From the NCBI GenBank assembly GCA_035649895.1, contig DASRIS010000058.1, forward strand, positions 1-16,388: a DNA stretch of 16,388 bases. Reading direction: 5' to 3'. Below, one piece after another: positions 11,322-16,388 of this stretch. Numbering within the stretch: the stretch's first letter is position 1; every line of letters begins with the position of its first letter. Both the position numbers and the translations under genes were made by a program. A model generated the notes under the pieces. It did no database searches. It saw only the letters and a list, made by a program, of their open reading frames with translations, and was not told where the DNA came from. This DNA comes from DASSUC01 sp035649895 (GTDB lineage: Bacteria; Actinomycetota; Actinomycetes; Mycobacteriales; Micromonosporaceae).

Positions 11322-13748
11322 ATGCACGTGGTCACCGGAGAGCCCCTGGGGGCGGACGAGCTCGCCCGCGTGGACGCGTACTGGCGGGCGGCGAACTACC
11401 TGTCGGTGGGGCAGATATACCTGCTCGACAACCCCTTGCTGCGGGAGCCGCTGCGGCCGGAGCACATCAAGCGCCGGCTGCTCGGGCACTGGGGCACCAC
11501 ACCCGGGCTCAACCTTATATATGCGCACCTCAACCGGGTCATCGCGGCGCGCGGGCGGGACCTGCTCTACGTCACCGGGCCGGGTCACGGTGGACCTGGG
11601 CTGCTGGCCAACGTCTGGCTCGAGGGCACGCTGTCGCAGGTCTACCCGCACCTGGACCGCGACGCGGCCGGCATGGCCCGGCTGTTCCGGCAGTTCTCCT
11701 TCCCCGGGGGCGTGCCGAGCCACGTCGCGCCGGAGACCCCGGGATCGATCCACGAGGGTGGCGAGCTGGGCTACTCGCTGGCACACGCGTACGGCGCGGC
11801 GTTTGACAACCCGGACCTGGTCGTCGCGTGCGTGATCGGTGACGGTGAGGCGGAGACCGGCCCGCTGGCCACGGCGTGGCACTCGAACAAGTTCCTCAAC
11901 CCGGCCGGTGACGGGGCGGTGCTGCCGATCCTGCACCTGAACGGCTACAAGATCGCCAACCCCACGGTCCTCGACCGGATCGACGACGAGGAGCTAACCG
12001 CGCTGCTGAAGGGGTACGGGCACACGCCGTACCTGGTCGCCGGGGACGACCCGGCAGCGGTGCACCAGGCCCTGGCGGCAACGCTGGACGCGGTCTTCGA
12101 CGAGATCGACGCGATCCAGTCGGCCGCCCGGCGCGGCGCAGGTGGCGCAGGTGGCGCGGGCGGCGCAGGTGGCGCAGGTGGCGCAGGCGGCACCGGGCGG
12201 GCGAGGCCGCGCTGGCCGATGATCGTGCTGCGCACGCCGAAGGGCTGGACCGGGCCGAAGGAGCTGGACGGCGTACCAGTGGAAGGGACCTGGCGGTCGC
12301 ACCAGGTACCGCTGGCCAACCCCCGCGGCGACGCCGGCCAGCTCGCCGCGCTGGAGACCTGGCTGCGCGGGTACGGCCCGGAGCGGCTCTTCGACGCCGC
12401 CGGCGCACCTGAGGCGTCCATTGTGGACTGGCTGCCCACCGGCACCCGGCGGATGGGCGCCACCCCGCACGCCAACGGCGGGGTGCTGACCCGGGCCCTG
12501 GAGCTGCCGGACTTCCGTGACTACGGGGTGAAGGTGCCGGCGCCGGGCGGGCGTACCGCGGAGGCCACCCGGGTGCTCGGTGACTTCCTGCGCGACGTGT
12601 TCGCCGCCAACGCGGCGTACCGCAACTTCCGGATCTTCGGCCCGGACGAGACCGAGTCCAACCGGCTCGGCGCGGTGTACGAGGTGACCGGAAAGGCGTG
12701 GCAGGCGCGCACCGAGCCGGTCGACGTGCACCTGGCCCCGGACGGGCGGGTCCTTGAGCTGCTGTCGGAGCACACCTGCCAGGGCTGGCTGGAGGGGTAC
12801 CTGCTCACCGGCCGGCACGGCCTGTTCTCCTGCTACGAGGCGTTCATCCACATCGTGGACTCGATGTTCAACCAGCACGCCAAGTGGCTCAAGGTCAGCC
12901 GGAGCCTGCCCTGGCGGGCCCCGGTCCCGTCGCTGAACTACCTGCTCACCTCGCACGTGTGGCGGCAGGACCACAACGGCTTCTCGCACCAGGACCCGGG
13001 CTTCATCGACCACGTGGTGAACAAGAAGGCCGACATCATCCGCGTCTACCTACCGCCGGACGCCAACACGCTGCTCTCCGTCGCCGACCACTGCCTGCGA
13101 AGCAGGGACTACGTCAACGTCGTCGTGGCCGGCAAGCAGCCCGCGCCGGTCTGGCTCGACATGGAAGCCGCCGCGCTGCACTGCGCCCGGGGCCTGGGCA
13201 TCTGGGACTGGGCCAGCAACGACGATGGCGACCCGGACGCGGTGCTCGCCTGCGCCGGGGACGTGCCGACCATGGAGACGCTCGCCGCCGCGGACCTGCT
13301 GCGCCAGCACCTGCCCGACCTCAAGGTGCGGGTGGTCAACGTCGTGGACCTGATGCGGCTGCAGCCGCCCAGCGAGCACCCGCATGGGCTCTCGGACGCC
13401 GAGTTCGACGCGATCTTCACCACCGACCGGCCGGTCGTCTTCGCCTACCACGGCTACCCGTGGCTGATTCATCGACTCACGTACCGCCGTACCAACCACC
13501 GCAACCTGCACGTGCGGGGCTACAAGGAGGAGGGGACCACGACCACGCCGTTCGACATGGTGGTGATGAACGACATGGACCGCTACCACCTCGTCATGGA
13601 CGTGATCGACCGGGTGCCGGGGCTGGCCCGCCGGGCCGCGCTGGTCCGGCAGGCGATGGTCGACCGGCGGATGGCCCACCGGGGCTACGTCCGCGAGCAC
13701 GGCGAGGACCTGCCCGAGATACGAGAGTGGGCCTGGCCCAGCCGCTGA
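11322..13748 (+). CDS. XFP-family phosphoketolase
   Basis: 808 residues, full length for the family. A ThDP enzyme that splits xylulose 5-phosphate (and in some members fructose 6-phosphate) with phosphate, giving acetyl phosphate. N-terminal motifs: GHWGTTPGLN with His56, GPGHGGPGLLANVWLEG with His89, SIHEGGELGYSLAHAYG (142-158, first signature) and GDGEAETGPL (173-182, second signature and Mg-ThDP site). Later family blocks include SEHTCQGWLEGYLLTGRHG, SHVWRQDHNGFSHQDPG and FAYHGYPWLIHRLTYRR. AGGAGG sits 7 bases before the ATG. A Gly/Ala-rich insert, residues about 272-290, comes from a 9-bp repeat and is unusual. Divergent from acetate kinase, which uses its product; the CoA-transferase gene follows 106 bases downstream on the same strand. 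Fru6P activity cannot be judged here. Confidence 0.96.
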   Translation: MHVVTGEPLGADELARVDAYWRAANYLSVGQIYLLDNPLLREPLRPEHIKRRLLGHWGTTPGLNLIYAHLNRVIAARGRDLLYVTGPGHGGPGLLANVWLEGTLSQVYPHLDRDAAGMARLFRQFSFPGGVPSHVAPETPGSIHEGGELGYSLAHAYGAAFDNPDLVVACVIGDGEAETGPLATAWHSNKFLNPAGDGAVLPILHLNGYKIANPTVLDRIDDEELTALLKGYGHTPYLVAGDDPAAVHQALAATLDAVFDEIDAIQSAARRGAGGAGGAGGAGGAGGAGGTGRARPRWPMIVLRTPKGWTGPKELDGVPVEGTWRSHQVPLANPRGDAGQLAALETWLRGYGPERLFDAAGAPEASIVDWLPTGTRRMGATPHANGGVLTRALELPDFRDYGVKVPAPGGRTAEATRVLGDFLRDVFAANAAYRNFRIFGPDETESNRLGAVYEVTGKAWQARTEPVDVHLAPDGRVLELLSEHTCQGWLEGYLLTGRHGLFSCYEAFIHIVDSMFNQHAKWLKVSRSLPWRAPVPSLNYLLTSHVWRQDHNGFSHQDPGFIDHVVNKKADIIRVYLPPDANTLLSVADHCLRSRDYVNVVVAGKQPAPVWLDMEAAALHCARGLGIWDWASNDDGDPDAVLACAGDVPTMETLAAADLLRQHLPDLKVRVVNVVDLMRLQPPSEHPHGLSDAEFDAIFTTDRPVVFAYHGYPWLIHRLTYRRTNHRNLHVRGYKEEGTTTTPFDMVVMNDMDRYHLVMDVIDRVPGLARRAALVRQAMVDRRMAHRGYVREHGEDLPEIREWAWPSR
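12136..12189. repeat. 9-bp tandem repeat inside the phosphoketolase gene
   Basis: Six units of the form GCGCAGGTG run head to tail, four identical and two with one or two changes; a degenerate seventh follows. The array is in frame and codes for a Gly-Ala-Gly run between two conserved parts of the enzyme, probably a flexible surface loop. Confidence 0.9.
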
Positions 13749-13779
13749 TGCGTACGGGCCCGTGGCGCCGGCCGGTTCA

Positions 13780-13822
13780 GGGCCGTGACACGCCGACCGG
13801 GTCGGGGGGCCGTGACACGCCG
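13780..13822. repeat. direct repeat between phosphoketolase and CoA-transferase genes
   Basis: GGGCCGTGACACGCCG occurs at 13780-13795 and again at 13807-13822 (27-base period), followed in both cases by a GGTCGGG word. It lies in the 106-base gap before the CoA-transferase ribosome site. It may be a regulator site or a local duplication. Confidence 0.55.
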
Positions 13823-13854
13823 CCGGTGGTGGCCGGGTCGGGAAGGATGAGCGC

Positions 13855-15087
13855 ATGCGCGTGATCTCCACCGGCGAGCTCGCCTCGCTGCTCGGCAGCC
13901 TGCCCGGCGTCCCCCGCGTGGTCGCCAGCGGCAACTACGCGACCCCGTACCAGGCTCTGGCGGTGCTGGACCACGCGGTGGAGCAGTACCGGCTGTTCCT
14001 CCTCAACGCGCAGCCAGGCCTCCCGGACCGGGAGGGCGTGCACTACGAGACGGTGTTTGTCGGGCCAGGCATGCGCGGGCACCCGCGGCTGTCGTACTAC
14101 CCGTGCCGGCTGTCGCTCGCGCCACACCTGCTGCGGCAGAACCTCGCCCCCGACGTGGTGCTCCTGCACACCTCCCCGCCGTCGGGCGGCGCGGTCAGCC
14201 TCGGGGTGGAGGTGAACGTGCTGCCGGCGGCGGTCGAGTCGGCTCGCGCCCGGGGCGGTCTCGTCATCGCCTGCGCCAACTCCGCCATGCCGGTGACCTA
14301 CGGCGATGCCACTGTCCCGCTGCACGCCGTGGACTATGTGGTTGAGATCGACGCGCCGCTCGCCACCCATGCTCCTGTCCCACCCGACGAGGTCGGTGAG
14401 GCCATCGGTGAGCTGGTCGCCACGCTGATCCCCGAGGAGGCGACGCTCCAGCTGGGCATCGGCGCCATTCCGGACGCCACGCTACGTTCGCTGCGCGGCC
14501 GGCGCGGGCTGCGGCTGTGGTCGGAGATGTTCAGTGACGGCGTGCTCGAGCTGGAGCAGGCCGGCAGCCTCGATCCGCAGATCCCCATCACCGCCTCGTT
14601 CTGCTTCGGCTCGGAGGAGCTCTACAAGTGGGTGGACCGCAACCCGCGGGTGCGCATGCTGCGGACCGAGAAGACCAACGACCCGGGCATCATCGCCACC
14701 CACCGGAGGCTGATGTCGGTCAACAGCGCCTTGCAGGTGGACCTGTTCGCGCAGGCCAACGCGAGCCGGGTCGGGCAGCGGGTCTACTCCGGGTTCGGCG
14801 GGCAGACCGACTTCATCGTCGGGGCGATGCACTCGGCGGGCGGGCACTCGATCATCGCGCTGCGGTCCTGGCACCCAGCGGCGGACGTCTCCTCAGTGGT
14901 GCCGCTGGTCTCCGGCCCGGTGACGTCGTTCCAGCACAGCTACATCGTCACCGAGCAGGGGATCGCGCGGATCTGGGGCTATGACGCGCTCACCCAGGCG
15001 CAGCACATCCTTGACCACGCGGCTCACCCGGCCGCCCGCGACGAGCTCCGTACGGCCGGCCGGGCGCTCGGGTTGGCGCTGCGCTAG
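13855..15087 (+). CDS. acetyl-CoA hydrolase/CoA-transferase family protein
   Basis: 410 residues, normal for the Cat1/4-hydroxybutyrate CoA-transferase group. GGAAGG lies 8 bases before the ATG. Features: an N-terminal half with HTSPPSGGAVSLGVEVN (105-121), then GIGAIPDA (201-208), the catalytic Glu224 in SEMFSDGV, and SGFGGQTDF (312-320), which shapes the CoA site. The family moves CoA between acetyl-CoA and another acid through a glutamyl-CoA intermediate, or hydrolyses acetyl-CoA; the two cannot be told apart by eye. It follows phosphoketolase on the same strand with a 106-base gap, so co-transcription is possible. With acetate kinase nearby it could return acetate to the CoA pool or release acetate while conserving CoA. 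Physiological acceptor unknown. Confidence 0.93.
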   Translation: MRVISTGELASLLGSLPGVPRVVASGNYATPYQALAVLDHAVEQYRLFLLNAQPGLPDREGVHYETVFVGPGMRGHPRLSYYPCRLSLAPHLLRQNLAPDVVLLHTSPPSGGAVSLGVEVNVLPAAVESARARGGLVIACANSAMPVTYGDATVPLHAVDYVVEIDAPLATHAPVPPDEVGEAIGELVATLIPEEATLQLGIGAIPDATLRSLRGRRGLRLWSEMFSDGVLELEQAGSLDPQIPITASFCFGSEELYKWVDRNPRVRMLRTEKTNDPGIIATHRRLMSVNSALQVDLFAQANASRVGQRVYSGFGGQTDFIVGAMHSAGGHSIIALRSWHPAADVSSVVPLVSGPVTSFQHSYIVTEQGIARIWGYDALTQAQHILDHAAHPAARDELRTAGRALGLALR

Positions 15088-15259
15088 GGCGCGCCTCCTG
15101 GATCTTGGTGCCTGGTCGGGAGCCTGTCCTTTGCCCGGGGTGGCCAGGGCGGGTCCAGGATGCTGCGGTGGTCAGGTTCTGCGAATAAGTATGGTGGCCG
15201 CCGCCGGATCGACATAGTGCCGAACCCTGCGCGAGCATGGGATTGCGCAGAGTCCACTA

Positions 15260-15287
15260 TAGACATCTCGAACACATGTACTAGAAT
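15260..15287 (+). promoter_or_regulatory. strong housekeeping-type promoter giving a leaderless mRNA
   Basis: TAGACA (15260-15265) and TAGAAT (15282-15287) are separated by 16 bases, close to the actinobacterial housekeeping consensus. A start 7 bases after the -10 falls on the A of the ATG at 15294, and no Shine-Dalgarno site precedes that ATG. A small dyad CTGCGC/GCGCAG (15227-15232, 15245-15250) lies just upstream. Confidence 0.65.
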
Positions 15288-15293
15288 ATAGGC

Positions 15294-16388
15294 ATGCGGG
15301 CGGCGTCAGCGATGATCGCGCAAGCGGTCGAGGAGTACGCCGCCGCCGCGGTCTGGGCGCTGCCCGATGACGATCTGGTCGATGCGTTGGATGAGCTGCA
15401 CGTGCTGCAGCAGCGGCTGGCCGCGGTGAACCTGGCCCTGGTGCGCGAGGTCGACGGGCGGGGGCTGGCGGTGGCCCAAGGAGCCTCGTCGACCGCGGTG
15501 TGGCTACGCGGCCGGATGCGCATGTCCATCGGCGCCGCCCGGCGCCTGGTGGAGCTGGCCGCCGCGATCGATGCTGGGCCGGCGGTGGTCCGCGACGGGC
15601 TGGCCACCGGTGCGCTGACCCTGGAGCAGGCCCAGGTGGTCACCCAGGCGGTGGCCGCCCTACCCGCCGAGGTCGGCCCCGCGGTGGTGGACAAGGCAGC
15701 AGCAACCCTGGTCGGCTACGCCAGCGAGTACGAGCCGCTGGCACTGCGGCGGCTGGGCGAGCGGATCCTGCAGGTGGTCGCCCCGGAGGTGGCCGAGCAG
15801 GTCGAGGCGGCCGCGTTGGGGCGGGCCGAGCAGCGGGCCGAACGGGACCGGTTCCTCACCCTCTCCGACGCCGGGGACGGCGCGGTGCGCCTGTCGGGCC
15901 GGTTGGGTGCCGAGGCCGCCGCGGTGGTCCGCGCGGCGCTGGAGCCGCTGTGCCGACCCCTCCCCGGCGACACTCGCACCCCTGGGCAGCGCCGCGCCGA
16001 CGCCCTGACCGACATCTGCCGGCTGGCGCTGGCCACCACCGAGCTCCCCGACCAGGGTGGGGAGGCGCCCCAGGTCGTGGTCACCGTCGACTACGACACA
16101 CTGACCCGCCAGCTCGGACCCGGCCTGCTCGACACCGGCGAGACCCTCAGCCCCGAGACCGTACGCCGCCTGGCCTGTGATGCCCGCATCGTGCCCGCCG
16201 TCCTCGACGGGGCCGGGCAACCCCTGGACCTGGGCCGGCATCGACGACTGGTCACCGGCGCCCTACGCCGCGCCCTGGTCCTGCGCGACCGCGGCTGCAC
16301 CTTCCCCGCATGCGACCGACCAGCAAAATGGTGCCACGGCCACCACATCGAGCCGTGGGCCGACGGCGGCCCCACCTGCCTCAGCAAC
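15294..16388 (+). CDS. DUF222/HNH endonuclease-domain protein (13E12 type), 3' partial
   Basis: 365 residues are visible and the frame is still open at the window end. The N-terminal 300 or so residues are the alpha-helical DUF222 domain (DDDLVDALDELHVLQQRLA, TAVWLRGRMRMSIGAARRLVEL, LATGALTLEQAQVV). The last visible part is the start of an HNH nuclease: CTFPAC (zinc-type Cys pair), CHGHHIEPWADGG with the two central His, then an Asn at the edge. This is the 13E12-repeat family, abundant and multi-copy in actinobacteria and often linked to mobile DNA; its role is not known. The ATG at 15294 is chosen because a good promoter places the transcript start there; a second in-frame ATG is at 15312. 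It runs away from the metabolic genes and is probably an independent unit. Confidence 0.9.
   Translation, partial: MRAASAMIAQAVEEYAAAAVWALPDDDLVDALDELHVLQQRLAAVNLALVREVDGRGLAVAQGASSTAVWLRGRMRMSIGAARRLVELAAAIDAGPAVVRDGLATGALTLEQAQVVTQAVAALPAEVGPAVVDKAAATLVGYASEYEPLALRRLGERILQVVAPEVAEQVEAAALGRAEQRAERDRFLTLSDAGDGAVRLSGRLGAEAAAVVRAALEPLCRPLPGDTRTPGQRRADALTDICRLALATTELPDQGGEAPQVVVTVDYDTLTRQLGPGLLDTGETLSPETVRRLACDARIVPAVLDGAGQPLDLGRHRRLVTGALRRALVLRDRGCTFPACDRPAKWCHGHHIEPWADGGPTCLSN

Noticed and set aside
11202..11936. N-terminal extension of acetate kinase to 627 aa
   Set aside because: The extra part lies antisense to phosphoketolase; the family N-terminus begins exactly at the ATG at 11201.
15096..15160. 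TCCTGGA/TCCAGGA inverted repeat after the CoA-transferase gene
   Set aside because: Only 7 bp with a 51-base loop; too weak to call a terminator.

Overview
The window is very GC-rich DNA with strong third-position GC bias, Shine-Dalgarno starts and families typical of Actinobacteria (Acg-type nitroreductase, LAL-type LuxR regulator, MerR-TipAS regulator, XFP phosphoketolase, DUF222/HNH protein). A filamentous actinomycete, plausibly Micromonosporaceae, fits best. The genus is inference; no rRNA or tRNA gene was seen.

Layout, left to right: the C-terminal half of a NarK-like nitrate/nitrite transporter (2-613, cut by the window edge); an Acg-family nitroreductase (810-1844) with a DevR/OsdR-like near-palindrome upstream; a secreted S1 serine protease (2149-2964) with a strong terminator; on the minus strand a glutathionyl-hydroquinone-reductase-like GST (3203-4228); a 74-aa small protein (4311-4535); a hairpin-rich spacer; an unrecognised 96-aa ORF (4962-5252); a 941-aa LuxR regulator on the minus strand (5376-8201); a dyad-rich divergent intergenic region; a 62-aa exported-peptide gene (8532-8720) with two identical DTYHDI hexapeptides, one at the extreme C-terminus; a gene-free stretch holding a long imperfect hairpin (8823-8908); a MerR-TipAS regulator on the minus strand (9111-9950) with an 18-bp minisatellite in its linker; acetate kinase on the minus strand (10053-11201), divergent from phosphoketolase (11322-13748), which is followed by an acetyl-CoA hydrolase/CoA-transferase (13855-15087); and a 5'-complete, 3'-cut DUF222/HNH protein (15294-16388) behind a promoter that should give a leaderless mRNA.

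How it may work together: phosphoketolase makes acetyl phosphate, acetate kinase turns it into ATP plus acetate, and the CoA-transferase can exchange CoA between acetate and other acids. With a nitrate transporter and an Acg nitroreductase, the set resembles the hypoxia/redox (DosR/DevR-type) gene content of actinobacteria. That shared control is inference; only one candidate box was found, upstream of the nitroreductase.

The most interesting unit is the divergent pair of LAL-type LuxR regulator and short exported repeat peptide. It has the architecture of a peptide-signalling system: a short Sec-type precursor with the repeated candidate signal at its C-terminus, next to a large regulator with a helical-repeat middle domain. 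I do not recognise it as a described system.
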